A stretch of 64,000 nt of DNA from Massilia mucilaginosa. GTDB lineage: Bacteria; Pseudomonadota; Gammaproteobacteria; Burkholderiales; Burkholderiaceae_D. Of this stretch, positions 17,855-30,571 are shown piece by piece (the first letter of the stretch is position 1; every line of letters begins with the position of its first letter). The stretch lies in contig NZ_WHJH01000009.1 in NCBI RefSeq assembly GCF_011682145.1, positions 62,001 to 126,000 on the forward strand, in the 5' to 3' direction. The notes below the pieces were generated by a model that saw only the letters and a program-made list of their open reading frames with translations, was not told where the DNA came from and made no database searches. Position numbers and translations under genes: made by a program.

Positions 17855-19567
17855 TTAGTTCTTGTTGTCGAACTTAGCTTTCAACAGTGCGCCCAGGCTG
17901 GTGGTGCCCGATGCCGCATTGTTGTCGGAGGACGAAGCCATTTTCTGCATCGCTTCCTGGGTTTCAACATTGTCTTTCGCTTTGATCGACAGCTGGATGC
18001 TGCGCGCTTTGCGGTCGATGTTGATGACCAGTGCTTCAACCGAATCGCCAACCTTCAGGTGGGTACCAGCATCTTCAACGCGGTCGCGCGAGATTTCGGA
18101 AGCACGCAGGTAGCCTTCAACTTCTTCGGACAGCTGGATGACAGCGCCCTTAGGCTCGACCGACTTGACCGACCCCGTTACCAGGGAGCCTTTGTCGTTC
18201 ATTGCAGCGAAGTTGTTGAATGGGTCGCCTTCGAGTTGCTTGACACCCAGGGAAACGCGCTCGCGCTCGACGTCGATTGCCAGAACGATGGCTTCCAGTT
18301 CGTCGCCCTTTTTGAAACGGCGCACAGCTTCTTCGCCGGTTTCGGTCCAGGACAGGTCGGACAGGTGCACCAGACCATCGATGTTGCCAGCCAGGCCGAT
18401 GAACACGCCGAAGTCGGTGATCGACTTGATCGCGCCGCGGACTTTGTCGCCCTTCTTGTGGGTAACGCCGAAGTCATCCCATGGATTCGCTTTGCACTGC
18501 TTCATGCCCAGCGAAATACGGCGACGCTCTTCGTCGATCTCGAGAACCATGACTTCCACTTCGTCGCCCAGCTGGACAACTTTGTTTGGTGCCACGTTCT
18601 TGTTGGTCCAGTCCATTTCGGAAACGTGAACCAGACCTTCGATACCCTGCTCGACTTCCACGAACGCGCCGTAGTCGGTCAGGTTCGTTACTTTGCCGAA
18701 CAGACGGGTGCTTTGTGGGTAACGACGGGACAGACCGGTCCAAGGATCGTCGCCCAGTTGCTTCACGCCCAGCGAAACACGGTTCTTTTCCTGATCGTAC
18801 TTCAGGACTTTGGCGGTGATTTCCTGGCCAACGGTCAGCACTTCCGACGGGTGACGCACACGACGCCATGCCAGATCGGTGATGTGCAGCAGGCCGTCGA
18901 TACCGCCCAGATCCACGAACGCGCCGTAGTCGGTGATATTTTTGACGACGCCGGTCACCACGGTGCCTTCTTTCAGCGTTTCCATCAGTTTCTGACGCTC
19001 TTCGCCCATCGATGCTTCGATGACGGCGCGGCGGGACAGAACCACGTTGTTACGCTTACGGTCGAGCTTGATGACCTTGAATTCCAGGGTCTTGCCTTCG
19101 AACGGGGTGGTGTCCTTGACAGGACGGGTGTCGACCAGCGAACCCGGCAGGAACGCGCGGATGCCGTTGGTCAGAACGGTCAGGCCGCCCTTGACTTTGC
19201 CATTGACGGTACCGACGACGATCTCGCCCGATTCCATGGCTTTTTCCAGAGCCAGCCACGACGCCAGGCGCTTGGCCTTGTCGCGCGACAGGATGGTGTC
19301 GCCGAAGCCGTTTTCCAGCGACTCAATCGCTACGGAAACGAAATCGCCGACTTGAACTTCCAGTTCGCCCTGGTCGTTCTTGAATTCTTCGATAGGAATG
19401 AAAGCTTCGGATTTGAGGCCAGCGTTGACGATCACGAAATTGTGGTCGAGACGCACGACTTCAGCGGAAATAACTTCGCCGGAGCGCATATCTTGGCGCG
19501 ACAACGATTCCTCGAAGAGCGCTGCAAAACTTTCCATACCGGTTGCTTCAGTTGTTGCTGTTGACAT
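17855..19567 (-). CDS. rpsA: 30S ribosomal protein S1
   Basis: A 570-residue protein with six S1/OB repeats, at about residues 30-96, 113-179, 200-268, 285-355, 372-442 and 458-528. The third to sixth carry clear '[22 protein letters not shown]'-like cores. It brings mRNA to the 30S subunit and unwinds structured leaders. Codon use is more constrained and slightly less GC-rich than in neighbours, as expected for a highly expressed gene. It lies between cmk (110 bases upstream) and ihfB. S1 represses its own translation in E. coli; that was not tested here. Confidence 0.97.
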   Translation of the reverse strand: MSTATTEATGMESFAALFEESLSRQDMRSGEVISAEVVRLDHNFVIVNAGLKSEAFIPIEEFKNDQGELEVQVGDFVSVAIESLENGFGDTILSRDKAKRLASWLALEKAMESGEIVVGTVNGKVKGGLTVLTNGIRAFLPGSLVDTRPVKDTTPFEGKTLEFKVIKLDRKRNNVVLSRRAVIEASMGEERQKLMETLKEGTVVTGVVKNITDYGAFVDLGGIDGLLHITDLAWRRVRHPSEVLTVGQEITAKVLKYDQEKNRVSLGVKQLGDDPWTGLSRRYPQSTRLFGKVTNLTDYGAFVEVEQGIEGLVHVSEMDWTNKNVAPNKVVQLGDEVEVMVLEIDEERRRISLGMKQCKANPWDDFGVTHKKGDKVRGAIKSITDFGVFIGLAGNIDGLVHLSDLSWTETGEEAVRRFKKGDELEAIVLAIDVERERVSLGVKQLEGDPFNNFAAMNDKGSLVTGSVKSVEPKGAVIQLSEEVEGYLRASEISRDRVEDAGTHLKVGDSVEALVINIDRKARSIQLSIKAKDNVETQEAMQKMASSSDNNAASGTTSLGALLKAKFDNKN

Positions 19568-19677
19568 AGTTTGTACACGAGTTAGCCAGCAGAGATCGCA
19601 CCATGCGACTTAAACTGGGTTATAGGTTGAAACAACGCCTGCAATGGCACAATTGCAATTGCAAGCACCCATTGCTA

Positions 19678-20343
19678 CTACTTAGCGTGCGCATACCATT
19701 TCAGCACTTCCTCGACCGCTTCGTCAGCGGTCATATTGGAGGTGTCGAGCAGGTGCGCCCCTTCTGCCGGCATCAATGGCGCGATGGCCCGGCAAGTATC
19801 ACGGTCGTCGCGCGCCTTCAAATCGGACAGGAGGTCTTCTATATTAGCAGAAAACCCCTTGTCAATCAATTGCTTATATCGGCGTTGCGCGCGCGCCTCG
19901 GTACTGGCGGTGAGAAACACCTTCAGTTGCGCGTGCGGAAAGATGACCGTGCCCATATCGCGGCCATCGGCGACCAGTCCCGGCGCCCGGCGAAAGCCCA
20001 GCTGCAGCGCGAACAGGGCCTGGCGCACGGCCGGCAGCGCGGCGATTTTCGATGCCATGTTGCCAACTTCTTCCGCGCGGATGAGTTGGGTGACATGTTC
20101 GTTCGCCAGCAGGATTTCACCGCCGCTGAAGCTGGCGGGAAGGTGTTCGGCGAGTTTCGCGAGGCCATGTTCGTCGCTGAGCGGCGTGGCGCGGCGCAGC
20201 GCCATCAGCGCGGTGAGGCGGTACAGTGCGCCGGAATCGAGGTAATGGAAGCCGAGGCGATCGGCCACCTTATGGGCGACGGTCCCCTTGCCGGAAGCGG
20301 TGGGGCCATCGATGGCGATGACGGGAATATGCGAATGTGGCAT
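19678..20343 (-). CDS. cmk: Cytidylate kinase
   Basis: A 221-residue nucleoside monophosphate kinase that phosphorylates CMP and dCMP. The P-loop is GPTASGKGT (residues 13-21). Further motifs are [10 protein letters not shown] and [16 protein letters not shown]. The start at 20343 ([13 protein letters not shown]) is preferred to the frame opening at 20367 because it places the first strand at the usual distance. It belongs to the aroA-cmk-rpsA-ihfB order, although a 447-base repeat region now separates it from aroA. Confidence 0.95.
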   Translation of the reverse strand: MPHSHIPVIAIDGPTASGKGTVAHKVADRLGFHYLDSGALYRLTALMALRRATPLSDEHGLAKLAEHLPASFSGGEILLANEHVTQLIRAEEVGNMASKIAALPAVRQALFALQLGFRRAPGLVADGRDMGTVIFPHAQLKVFLTASTEARAQRRYKQLIDKGFSANIEDLLSDLKARDDRDTCRAIAPLMPAEGAHLLDTSNMTADEAVEEVLKWYAHAK

Positions 20344-20790
20344 GGGACGGTGTCCTGGTGAAATCACTATAAAACGTGCAAAAACGGTAAGGTGAAAAAT
20401 CCCACGATGAGCATCAAAAGTCCTACCACCGGGGTCAGAGCTCTAATTCGAAACATTGCAATATCCCCCAACCAGGGTCAGAGCTCTAAATCGAAACATT
20501 GCCCCCCCCCAACCGGGGTCCGACCTCTGATTAGAAACTTATTGCCAAAAAACAATTTCCGCCACGCACCGGCCCGGCGCTATGCCGATGTCTGCCTACC
20601 ACGGGCATCCGCGTGGGCAGAACTGACCTGGCAACGTGTGGCCAAAGAAAATTCTATCGCTGTATGCAATAATTTCTAATCGGAGGTCAGACCCCGGTCG
20701 TGGGCTTATGTCGCTGTGATGCAATCAATTTCTAATTAGAGCTCTGACCCCGGTTGTAGGTGGGTTGAGCTCTGTTGTAGGAGTTCATCC
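20344..20790. other. Repeat-filled spacer between aroA and cmk
   Basis: 447 bases without a gene. It holds five copies of the CCGGGGTCAGAGCTCT-type repeat (three forward, two inverted) around a core of about 130 bases with no coding signal. In related genomes aroA and cmk are usually close, so this looks like an insertion or repeat expansion. Confidence 0.7.
20429..20754. repeat. Cluster of CCGGGGTCAGAGCTCTAATT-GAAA repeats
   Basis: Forward copies lie at 20429-20454, 20472-20497 and 20513-20538, and inverted copies at 20673-20697 and 20729-20754. The third and fourth are a nearly perfect inverted pair (about 23 of 25 bases). The nested arrangement is like REP/BIME clusters that a RAYT transposase mobilises, but no RAYT gene is in the window. 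Confidence 0.8.
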
Positions 20791-22125
20791 TCAAATCAGT
20801 TGGTCGTGGGCGATGCCGGCGAAGGCGTCGAAGTAGTCGGGGAAGGTCTTGGCGACGCACTTGGGGTCGTTGATGCGCATCGCGTTGCCGCGCCGCGCTT
20901 TGCCGTCCAGACTCGCCAGCGAGAAGCACATCGCCATCCGGTGGTCATCATACGTGTCGATCGTCGCGGCGCTCAGCGCGCCGACGGGCGGGGTCACCGA
21001 AATGAAGTCCGGCCCCTCCACCACGATCGCACCGAGCTTGCGCAGCTCGGTCGCCATCGCGGCCAGGCGGTCGGTTTCTTTCACGCGCCAGCTGGCGATG
21101 TTGCGCAAGGTCGTGGTGCCGTCGGCGTACAGCGCGGCCACCGCAATCGTCATCGCCGCGTCGGGAATGTGGTTGAAGTCGGCGTCGATGGCTTTCAACA
21201 CGCCGTTCGAACGCGCTTCGATCCAGTTGTCGCCGCGCGTGATCGTCGCGCCCATCTGCTCGAGCGCTTCGGCAAAGCGCACGTCGCCCTGGATGCTGTC
21301 GCGCCCTACTCCTTCAACCCGGATCGGACCGCCGCCAATCGCGCCCGCCGCCAAAAAGTACGAGGCCGACGAGGCGTCGCCTTCCACATGGATCGTGCCC
21401 GGACTGGCGTAGCGCTGACCCGGCTGCACGGTGAACGATTGCCAGCCGTCCTGCTCGACCGTCACGCCGAAGCGCCGCATCAGGTTCAGGGTAATTTCGA
21501 TGTACGGCTTGGAGATCAGTTCACCGACGACGTCAATCGTGACCGGGTGCTCGCGCGCCATCAGCGGCGCGGCCATCAGCAGCGCGGTCAGGAACTGGCT
21601 CGAGACGTTGCCGCGCACCGCCATGCGCTGCGCGTGGATATGCCCGCGCCGGATGCGCAGCGGCGGAAAACCTTCGACGCCGGTGTATTCGATCTGGGCG
21701 CCAATGGCGTTCAGGGCGTCGACCAGGTCGCCGATCGGACGCTCGTGCATGCGGGTGACGCCGTGCAGCGTGTAGTCGCCGCCAATGACGGCCAGCGCCG
21801 CCGTCAGCGGGCGGATCGCGGTGCCGGCGTTACCCATGAACAGATCGGCCCCGTGCACCGGCAAGGTGCCGCCGCCGCCATGCACGATGTGGGTGTGCCC
21901 GTCGACCTGCTCCCATGTCAGGCCCAGCGAGCGCAGCGCGCCGAGCATGACCAGGGTGTCGTCCGACGCCAGCAGGCCGATGATGGTGGTGCTGCCTTCG
22001 GCCAGCGCGGCCAGCAGCAAGGTGCGGTTGGAGATGCTCTTCGACCCCGGCAGCCGCACCACGCCCTCGACGTGCATGACGGGCTTGAGATCGATATGGT
22101 GCGGGTACTGCTTCTGCTGGGTCAT
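20791..22125 (-). CDS. aroA: 3-phosphoshikimate 1-carboxyvinyltransferase (EPSP synthase)
   Basis: A 444-residue shikimate-pathway enzyme joining shikimate-3-phosphate and PEP. The motifs are [10 protein letters not shown] (25-34), [13 protein letters not shown] (PEP loop) and the C-terminal TYDDHRMAM and [14 protein letters not shown]. The GNAGTA-R loop is the class I type, which is normally glyphosate sensitive. It follows tyrA by 25 bases in the serC-pheA-hisC-tyrA-aroA run. Confidence 0.96.
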   Translation of the reverse strand: MTQQKQYPHHIDLKPVMHVEGVVRLPGSKSISNRTLLLAALAEGSTTIIGLLASDDTLVMLGALRSLGLTWEQVDGHTHIVHGGGGTLPVHGADLFMGNAGTAIRPLTAALAVIGGDYTLHGVTRMHERPIGDLVDALNAIGAQIEYTGVEGFPPLRIRRGHIHAQRMAVRGNVSSQFLTALLMAAPLMAREHPVTIDVVGELISKPYIEITLNLMRRFGVTVEQDGWQSFTVQPGQRYASPGTIHVEGDASSASYFLAAGAIGGGPIRVEGVGRDSIQGDVRFAEALEQMGATITRGDNWIEARSNGVLKAIDADFNHIPDAAMTIAVAALYADGTTTLRNIASWRVKETDRLAAMATELRKLGAIVVEGPDFISVTPPVGALSAATIDTYDDHRMAMCFSLASLDGKARRGNAMRINDPKCVAKTFPDYFDAFAGIAHDQLI

Positions 22126-22150
22126 GCTGGGATTCCTTGAAATGCTGGGT

Positions 22151-23056
22151 TTATTCGGGACTGCTGTCCTGCGCCGGCGGCGCTTCGGCCGTTTCGATCG
22201 CTTCGATCCAGCGGCAGCGCGCCCGCTGGGCGTTGGCGTAGACCGCTTCGATGGCCGCGCCGTCGCTGCTCGCGAGCATGGCGCGTATCGCTGTTAATTG
22301 TGCCAGATATGCGTCCAACTCGCCCAATAGGGCCGGCTGGTTGGCCAGCGAGATGTCGCGCCACATCTCGGGCGAGGAGCCGGCGATGCGCGTAAAGTCG
22401 CGAAAGCCGCTGGCGGCGTACTGGAACAGCAGCCCGGCGTGGGGCTTGCGGGCGATGTCGTCGACCAGCGCGTACGCCAGCAGATGCGGCAGGTGGCTGA
22501 CCGAGGCGAACACGGTGTCGTGTTCCTGCGGCGAGAGGGTGTGGATGATGGCGCCGCAGGCGCGCCACGCGGCCGCCACTTTCTCGACGTCGGCAGGCGC
22601 ATTCTCGGGCAGCGGCGTGAGCACGGTTTTTTTGCCGTGGTACAGATCGACGATGGCGGCATCGGGTCCGTTGGTTTCGCGCCCGGCAATCGGGTGCCCC
22701 GGCACGAACTGGCCGACCCGGCCTTTCATCACGGCGCGTGCCGCCGCCACCACGTCGGACTTGGTGCTGCCGGCGTCGGTAACGACCGTACCGGCTTCCA
22801 GGTACGGCAGCAGCGACGCCAGGATCGGCGCGGTCTGCGCCACCGGCGCGGCGATCAGCACCAGGTCGGCGCCAAGCATGGCGTCCTGCACCGAGGCCGC
22901 CACCTGGTCGATGATGCTTAAGTTCAGCGCGCGCGCCATCGCCTCGGGCGAGCGCCCCACGCCGACCAGGGTGCCGGCCACGCCGGCATGGCGCAGCGCG
23001 CGCGCGAACGAGCCGCCGATCAGCCCTACGCCGAAGATGACGACTTTATTGAACAC
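22151..23056 (-). CDS. tyrA: Prephenate dehydrogenase
   Basis: A 301-residue NAD(P)-dependent enzyme for tyrosine synthesis. The Rossmann motif [13 protein letters not shown] sits at residues 9-21. PGHPIAGRE and the [11 protein letters not shown] region are typical of the TyrA catalytic helix. No chorismate mutase or ACT part is fused. One base separates it from hisC and 25 bases separate it from aroA. Confidence 0.94.
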   Translation of the reverse strand: MFNKVVIFGVGLIGGSFARALRHAGVAGTLVGVGRSPEAMARALNLSIIDQVAASVQDAMLGADLVLIAAPVAQTAPILASLLPYLEAGTVVTDAGSTKSDVVAAARAVMKGRVGQFVPGHPIAGRETNGPDAAIVDLYHGKKTVLTPLPENAPADVEKVAAAWRACGAIIHTLSPQEHDTVFASVSHLPHLLAYALVDDIARKPHAGLLFQYAASGFRDFTRIAGSSPEMWRDISLANQPALLGELDAYLAQLTAIRAMLASSDGAAIEAVYANAQRARCRWIEAIETAEAPPAQDSSPE

Positions 23057-23057
23057 G

Positions 23058-24164
23058 TCAGGCCAGCGCTTTCTTGAGGGCGGCGAGGAAGATCGCGTTT
23101 TCGGCCGGCAGGCCGATCGAGATGCGCAGCCATTGCGGCAAGCCGTAGTTGCCGACCGGGCGCACGATCACGCCTTGCTTGAGCAGCGCCAGGTTCACGC
23201 GCGCGCCCGCGCCGTCGTCGTCGCCGACCTTGACCAGCACGAAGTTACCGAACGAGGGCACGTACTGCAGTCCCAGTTCGTCGAAGGCTTCGACGAACTG
23301 GGCGTAGCCGGCGGCGTTGTTCTTGGCGCCCTGCTCCAGGAACGGCTTGTCGTTGAGGGCGGCGATGGCCGCGGCCTGCGCCAGCGAGTTGACGTTGAAC
23401 GGCTGGCGGATGCGGTTCATCAGGTCGGTCAGGGCCGGCTGCGCAATCGCGAAGCCGACGCGCAGGCCCGCCAGGCCGTAGGCCTTGGAGAAGGTGCGCG
23501 AGACCAGCAGGTTGGGGTATTTGCGCGCCCACTGGCTTGACTCGAACTGGTGCTCGGGCGCGAGGAATTCGTTGTAGGCCTCGTCCAGCACCACGACCAC
23601 GTTGGCCGGCACCTTGTCCAGGAATGCTGCGATGCGCGCGGCCGGGATGAAGGTGCCGGTCGGGTTGTTCGGATTGGCGATGAAGACCAGGCGCGTGTCG
23701 GCGTCGATGGCGGCCGCCATGGCGTCGAGGTCATGGCCGTAGTCCTTGGCCGGCACCACGATGGCGCGCGCGCCCACGCCCTGGGTGGCCAGCGCGTACA
23801 CGGCGAACGAGTACTGCGAGTACACCACGGCCTGGCCTTTTTGCACGAAGGCGTGGGCGGCGATTTCGAGGATGTCGTTGCTGCCGTTGCCCAGGGTGAT
23901 CCAGTCGGCCGGCACCTCGTAGCGTGCCGAGAGTGCGGCTTTCAAATCGAAGCCGTTGGCGTCGGGGTAGCGTCCCAGGTCGGCCACCGCGGCAGCCATG
24001 GCTTGCTGGCTCGATGCGGGCACGCCGAACGGGTTTTCGTTCGACGCCAGTTTGACGATGTTCGCTTCGTCGAGGCCGAACTCGCGCGCGACTTCGGCGA
24101 TCGGTTTGCCCGCCTGGTAGGGAGCGATGGCACGGACGTATTCTGGACCGAATTGCTGGGACAT
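23058..24164 (-). CDS. hisC: Histidinol-phosphate aminotransferase (HisC)
   Basis: A 368-residue class I/II PLP aminotransferase. Its motifs are SNENPFG, LGNGSNDIL, NPNNPTGT and RTFSKAYGLAGLRVG, whose Lys is the Schiff base. In this gene position (between pheA and tyrA) HisC-type enzymes often also transaminate aromatic oxo-acids, so it may serve both histidine and phenylalanine/tyrosine synthesis. It is nearly contiguous with tyrA, with 46 bases to pheA. Confidence 0.93.
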   Translation of the reverse strand: MSQQFGPEYVRAIAPYQAGKPIAEVAREFGLDEANIVKLASNENPFGVPASSQQAMAAAVADLGRYPDANGFDLKAALSARYEVPADWITLGNGSNDILEIAAHAFVQKGQAVVYSQYSFAVYALATQGVGARAIVVPAKDYGHDLDAMAAAIDADTRLVFIANPNNPTGTFIPAARIAAFLDKVPANVVVVLDEAYNEFLAPEHQFESSQWARKYPNLLVSRTFSKAYGLAGLRVGFAIAQPALTDLMNRIRQPFNVNSLAQAAAIAALNDKPFLEQGAKNNAAGYAQFVEAFDELGLQYVPSFGNFVLVKVGDDDGAGARVNLALLKQGVIVRPVGNYGLPQWLRISIGLPAENAIFLAALKKALA

Positions 24165-24210
24165 GGTGTTATCTCTGTAGTTGTTTTAAGGTTGTCTTGA
24201 ACGTTGAAAA

Positions 24211-25281
24211 TCAAAGACTGAGCGGGTACGAGCCGAGCACCTTGAAGAAGGCGGCGTTATCGCGCAGTTCGTCGAGCGCCTTGGCCACCGCCGGGTCCTG
24301 CACGTGGCCTTCGATGTCGACGTAGAAGTAGTATTCCCAGGTGCCGATGCGGGCAGGGCGCGATTCGAAACGGGTCATCGAGACGCCGTTCACGGCCAGC
24401 GGCGCGAGCAGGTTGTAGACCGCGCCCGCCTTGTTCGGCACCGCCAGCACCAGCGAGGTCTGGTCGCTGCCCGAGGGGTTGGTCTGCAAATGGCCGATGA
24501 CGGCGAAGCGGGTGCGGTTGTGCGGGTCGTCCTGGATGTGGCCCTTGACCACGCCGAGGCGGTACTGTTCGCCCGCCATTTCGCTGGCAATCGCCGCAAT
24601 GGTCTCGTCCTTGCTGGCCATGACGGCCGCTTCGGCGTTCGATACCACGGCGCGCCGTTCGATGCCGGGGTAGTTCTGGTTCAGCCAGACCTGGCACTGG
24701 GCCAGCGCCTGCGAATGCGCACACACCACCGTCACGCCGTCCATGTTGCCGGTCTTGGTCATGAGGCTGTGGTGCACCGGGATCGAAATCTCGCCGCTGA
24801 TGATGGTGGTGGTGCCGAGCATCAGGTCGAGCGTGCGGTTGACCGCCCCTTCGGATGAATTTTCGACCGGGACCACGCCGAAATCGGCGGTGCCGGCTTC
24901 GGTTGCGCGGAACACTTCATCGATCGAGATGCACGGCAGCCCTTCGATGGCGCTGCCGAACTGCTGGAACGCGGCCTGCTCGGTGAAGGTGCCGGACGGC
25001 CCCAGGTAAGCGACGGTGACGCGCTTTTCGAGCGAGCGGCAGGCCGACATGATCTCGCGGAAGATGGTCTGCACTTCGGCCGCCTTGAGCGGGCCCGGGT
25101 TGCGGTCGGCCACGCCGCGCAGCACCTGCGCTTCGCGTTCGGGACGAAACACGGGGGCGCTGGTTTCGGCCTTGACGTGGCCGACTTCCTGCGCCAGGCG
25201 CGCGCGCTGGCTAAGCAAATTGAGAATCTGCGCGTCGATCGCATCGATCTGTTCGCGCAATGGTGTGAGTTTGTCTGTCAT
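24211..25281 (-). CDS. pheA: Bifunctional chorismate mutase / prephenate dehydratase (P-protein)
   Basis: A 356-residue enzyme with an AroQ-type chorismate mutase (about residues 5-85), a prephenate dehydratase domain (about 90-270; GPSGTFTEQAA, and NSSEGAVNRTLD) and a C-terminal ACT domain with the phenylalanine-binding ESRPAR motif. It converts chorismate to phenylpyruvate and is probably inhibited by phenylalanine. The start at 25281 (MTDKLTPLREQID) is chosen; the frame is open to 25338 but those residues are not family-like. It lies 70 bases from serC. Confidence 0.96.
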   Translation of the reverse strand: MTDKLTPLREQIDAIDAQILNLLSQRARLAQEVGHVKAETSAPVFRPEREAQVLRGVADRNPGPLKAAEVQTIFREIMSACRSLEKRVTVAYLGPSGTFTEQAAFQQFGSAIEGLPCISIDEVFRATEAGTADFGVVPVENSSEGAVNRTLDLMLGTTTIISGEISIPVHHSLMTKTGNMDGVTVVCAHSQALAQCQVWLNQNYPGIERRAVVSNAEAAVMASKDETIAAIASEMAGEQYRLGVVKGHIQDDPHNRTRFAVIGHLQTNPSGSDQTSLVLAVPNKAGAVYNLLAPLAVNGVSMTRFESRPARIGTWEYYFYVDIEGHVQDPAVAKALDELRDNAAFFKVLGSYPLSL

Positions 25282-25351
25282 GGATGCGGCGTGGTTTGCG
25301 GTGAATCGGGTGTTCGCGTGGGGCGCCAGGCCCCGCATGCTAGTGTCGTGA

Positions 25352-26443
25352 CTAGGTGCGGCCGGCGAACTCGTTCAGATAATCGACCAGGGCTTGCACG
25401 CCCTCGATCGGCATCGCGTTGTAGAGCGATGCGCGCATACCGCCCACGGACTTGTGGCCCTTGAGCTGCAGCAGGCCGCGCGCTTTTGCACCGGCCAGGA
25501 ATTTGTCGTTCAGCGCTTCGTCGCGCAGGTAGAACGGAACGTTCATGCGCGAGCGGCAGTCTTTCGCCACGCGGTTCTGGTAAAAATCGTCGGCGTCGAG
25601 CGCCGCGTACAGCAGGCCGGCCTTGGCGATGTTGCGCTGCTCCATGGCGGCCACGCCGCCCTGGCGCAGCAGGTGCGCGAACACCAGGCCGGCGATGTAG
25701 ATGCCGTAGGTCGGCGGCGTGTTGTACATCGAGTCGTGCGCGGCGACGATGCTCCAGTCGAACGCGGACGGGCAGATCGGCAGCGCGTGCCCGAGCAGGT
25801 CTTCGCGCACGATCACCACGGTCAGGCCGGCCGGGCCGATGTTCTTTTGCGCGCCGGCGAAAATGACGCCGTATTTGCTCACGTCGATCACGCGCGACAG
25901 AATGTGCGAGGACATGTCGGCCACGATCGGCGTGTCGCCGGCCAGTTCGGGCACGAAGTTGTATTCGACGCCGTCGATGGTTTCGTTGGTGCACAGGTGC
26001 AGGTAGGCCGCGCCTGGCGTGAGCTTCCACTCGCTTTGCGGCGGCACCGTGGTAAAGCGCCCCGCCTCGCCGCTGGCGGCCACGTTGACCCTGGCGTAGC
26101 GCGCCGCTTCCTTGACCGACTTGCCGGACCAGGAACCGGTGTGCACGAAGTCGATGGTGGCTGGCGCGGGCACGCGCCCGACCAGGTTCATCGGCACGAT
26201 GGCGTTTTCGCCCAGGCCGCCGCCTTGCAGGAACAGGATCTTGTAGTTGGCGGGGACGTTCAGCAGCAGGCGCAGGTCGCGCACGGCCGCTTGGTAGATC
26301 GAGATGAACTCGGGGCCGCGGTGACTCATCTCCATCACCGACAAGCCGCTGCCGTGCCAGTCGAGCATGTCGGCGGCTGCCTCTTGCAGCACTTCCTTGG
26401 GCAGGACGGCGGGGCCGGCGGAGAAGTTGTAGATCTGGGTCAC
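25352..26443 (-). CDS. serC: Phosphoserine aminotransferase
   Basis: A 363-residue PLP enzyme of serine (and pyridoxine) synthesis. The N-terminus [14 protein letters not shown] is diagnostic. [12 protein letters not shown] carries the PLP lysine. The start is the GTG at 26443, preceded by AAGGA 7 bases upstream; the open frame to 26542 is not family-like. It heads the serC-pheA-hisC-tyrA-aroA unit. The strong gyrA terminator just upstream means its promoter must lie between about 26444 and 26520. Confidence 0.95.
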   Translation of the reverse strand: MTQIYNFSAGPAVLPKEVLQEAAADMLDWHGSGLSVMEMSHRGPEFISIYQAAVRDLRLLLNVPANYKILFLQGGGLGENAIVPMNLVGRVPAPATIDFVHTGSWSGKSVKEAARYARVNVAASGEAGRFTTVPPQSEWKLTPGAAYLHLCTNETIDGVEYNFVPELAGDTPIVADMSSHILSRVIDVSKYGVIFAGAQKNIGPAGLTVVIVREDLLGHALPICPSAFDWSIVAAHDSMYNTPPTYGIYIAGLVFAHLLRQGGVAAMEQRNIAKAGLLYAALDADDFYQNRVAKDCRSRMNVPFYLRDEALNDKFLAGAKARGLLQLKGHKSVGGMRASLYNAMPIEGVQALVDYLNEFAGRT

Positions 26444-26518
26444 GAGGGTCCTTGCGAAAAAGTGGGCTAGGGTGTCGGCCAGGGTGTCATGCCCTTGTCC
26501 ATGCCTGGTCAAGGCAAG

Positions 26519-26576
26519 CAAAAAAAATGGGGCCGGCATCATTCTCGCACGAAGTGCGAAAACAAGGCCGGCCCCG
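26519..26576 (-). terminator. gyrA terminator
   Basis: On the minus strand GGGGCCGGC pairs with GCCGGCCCC around a smaller TTCGCAC/GTGCGAG hairpin, followed by seven T. It directly follows the gyrA stop. Confidence 0.88.
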
Positions 26577-26584
26577 CGCCGTTT

Positions 26585-29203
<2,619 letters not shown>

Positions 29204-29725
29204 TGGCGGGACTGATCTCAGGCTGTGGTTATATTAGCTGTACGCAAATGCTGGGACAGCGACAGCGGCATGTCAGCGCACTGTTCGACGTCCCCTGCTG
29301 CATGTTCGATGCCGCCAGTGCGGCAGGTGCACAACCTTGGTGCGCCCGCCAACTTAGCTACAGACAAGCGTGGGATTTTAGCATGCGCCGTATGGCAGTT
29401 GCGCAAATCCTAAATGGTAGGCAATGCAATGAGCGTGATCGAAATCATAAAAACGTTCACATTTTGTCAACCCGATGATGACTCGCCAGACACGATGTTG
29501 CACGAAAACAACGTGATGCACCACATTGCGGCACGATTGTTTTAACAGCCTTCGTGCTAATTAAGCGCCTGTGGCAAAATGGCCCAGAAGTTAATTGCCT
29601 GTTTCACAAGCTGTCACGAAACTGTCACGGGTAATGGCTGGGGCAAGCTGTTACTATCTTGTCCACGCTCGAAAAGTTGCGCAGCTATAAAGCTGCGGAT
29701 ATCACCCCCGAAAGGAAGAAAAACT
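29204..29725. other. Divergent control region between gyrA and ompA
   Basis: 522 bases without a supported gene; the open frames here lack homology cues. It must hold the promoters of both gyrA (minus) and the OmpA-like gene (plus). Two CTGTCACG boxes (29611-29618 and 29622-29629) stand 11 bases apart, upstream of a -10-like TACTAT at 29652-29657. Confidence 0.6.
29611..29657 (+). promoter_or_regulatory. Candidate promoter and direct repeats of the OmpA-like gene
   Basis: CTGTCACG occurs twice with starts 11 bases apart, one helical turn, as for tandem response-regulator sites. A -10-like TACTAT follows at 29652-29657. No good -35 box is present, which would fit activator dependence. Confidence 0.35.
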
Positions 29726-30430
29726 ATGAAAAAACTCGTCTCGCTCATGCTCGCGGCCTCCGCGATTGCAGGCAGCGCACTGGCACAACAGTCGCCTCCG
29801 TTCGCTCCTGTAACCACCGACATCATGGCACCGAAGCCAAACAGCGCCTATGTCCAGGATGCCCGTGGCGTGATCGCGCGCGATCCTTTCGGCCTGTGCT
29901 GGCGCACTGGCTACTGGACGCCGGCCGATGCCGTTCCAGGTTGCGACCTTCCCCTGTGCGTCGAGCCGGCGAAACTGGAAAACGGCAAATGCGTCACGCC
30001 GCCAGTGGCCGTGGTACAGCCGCCGATCACCCCGGATGCCAAGCCAGCCCAGCCTCCAACCCCAGTCGTGACATCGGAAAAAGTGAGTTTCTCCGCTGAC
30101 GCGCTGTTCGACTTCGACAAGTCGGTCCTGAAAGCCGAAGGCAAGAGCAAGCTGGACGACCTGAGCTCGAAACTGCAAGGCGTGAACCTGGAAGTCATCA
30201 TCGCTGTCGGCCACACCGACGCGGTCGGTACCGATGCGTACAACCAGAAGCTGTCGATCCGCCGCGCCGAAGCTGTCAAGGCTTACCTGCAAGCCAAAGG
30301 CATCGAAGCGAACCGCATCTACACCGAAGGCAAGGGCGAAACGCAGCCAGTGGCAGACAACAAGTCCGCTGAAGGCCGCGCCAAGAACCGCCGCGTTGAA
30401 GTTGAAGTCGTCGGCACCCGCGCCAAGTAA
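29726..30430 (+). CDS. OmpA-family peptidoglycan-binding protein
   Basis: A 234-residue exported protein. The signal peptide is residues 1-20 (GSALA). Residues 25-110 are a Cys-containing region with no beta-barrel, and about 118-230 are an OmpA C-terminal domain with SADALFDFDKSVL, GHTDAVGTDAYNQKLS-RRA and KNRRVEVEV, which bind diaminopimelate of peptidoglycan. It matches the short OmpA proteins abundant in Burkholderiales. The start at 29726 is supported by AAAGGAAGA 8-16 bases upstream; the frame opens earlier at 29579 without a signal peptide. It ends at a strong terminator and is probably highly expressed. Confidence 0.92.
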   Translation: MKKLVSLMLAASAIAGSALAQQSPPFAPVTTDIMAPKPNSAYVQDARGVIARDPFGLCWRTGYWTPADAVPGCDLPLCVEPAKLENGKCVTPPVAVVQPPITPDAKPAQPPTPVVTSEKVSFSADALFDFDKSVLKAEGKSKLDDLSSKLQGVNLEVIIAVGHTDAVGTDAYNQKLSIRRAEAVKAYLQAKGIEANRIYTEGKGETQPVADNKSAEGRAKNRRVEVEVVGTRAK

Positions 30431-30506
30431 GCTGCGCGCCTGACAGATTGTTCGCCCCGGCCGCTCGGCCGGGCGGGCAAGCTGACTGGGACGACGATGC
30501 ATCGTC

Positions 30507-30539
30507 AAAAAAACACCCCTCGCGCAGGGGTGTTTTTTT
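30507..30539. terminator. Bidirectional terminator between ompA-like and gst
   Basis: AACACCCCT and AGGGGTGTT form the stem, with seven A before and seven T after. It serves the convergent OmpA-like and GST genes. A second GC-rich stem lies at about 30453-30477. Confidence 0.9.
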
Positions 30540-30571
30540 GCCCGCTCGCTGCGCAGCGGCAGCGGCGATCC

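Noticed and set aside
20429-20538. Regularly spaced repeats as a CRISPR array
   Set aside because: Only three forward copies, unequal and very short spacers, inverted copies nearby, and no cas genes.
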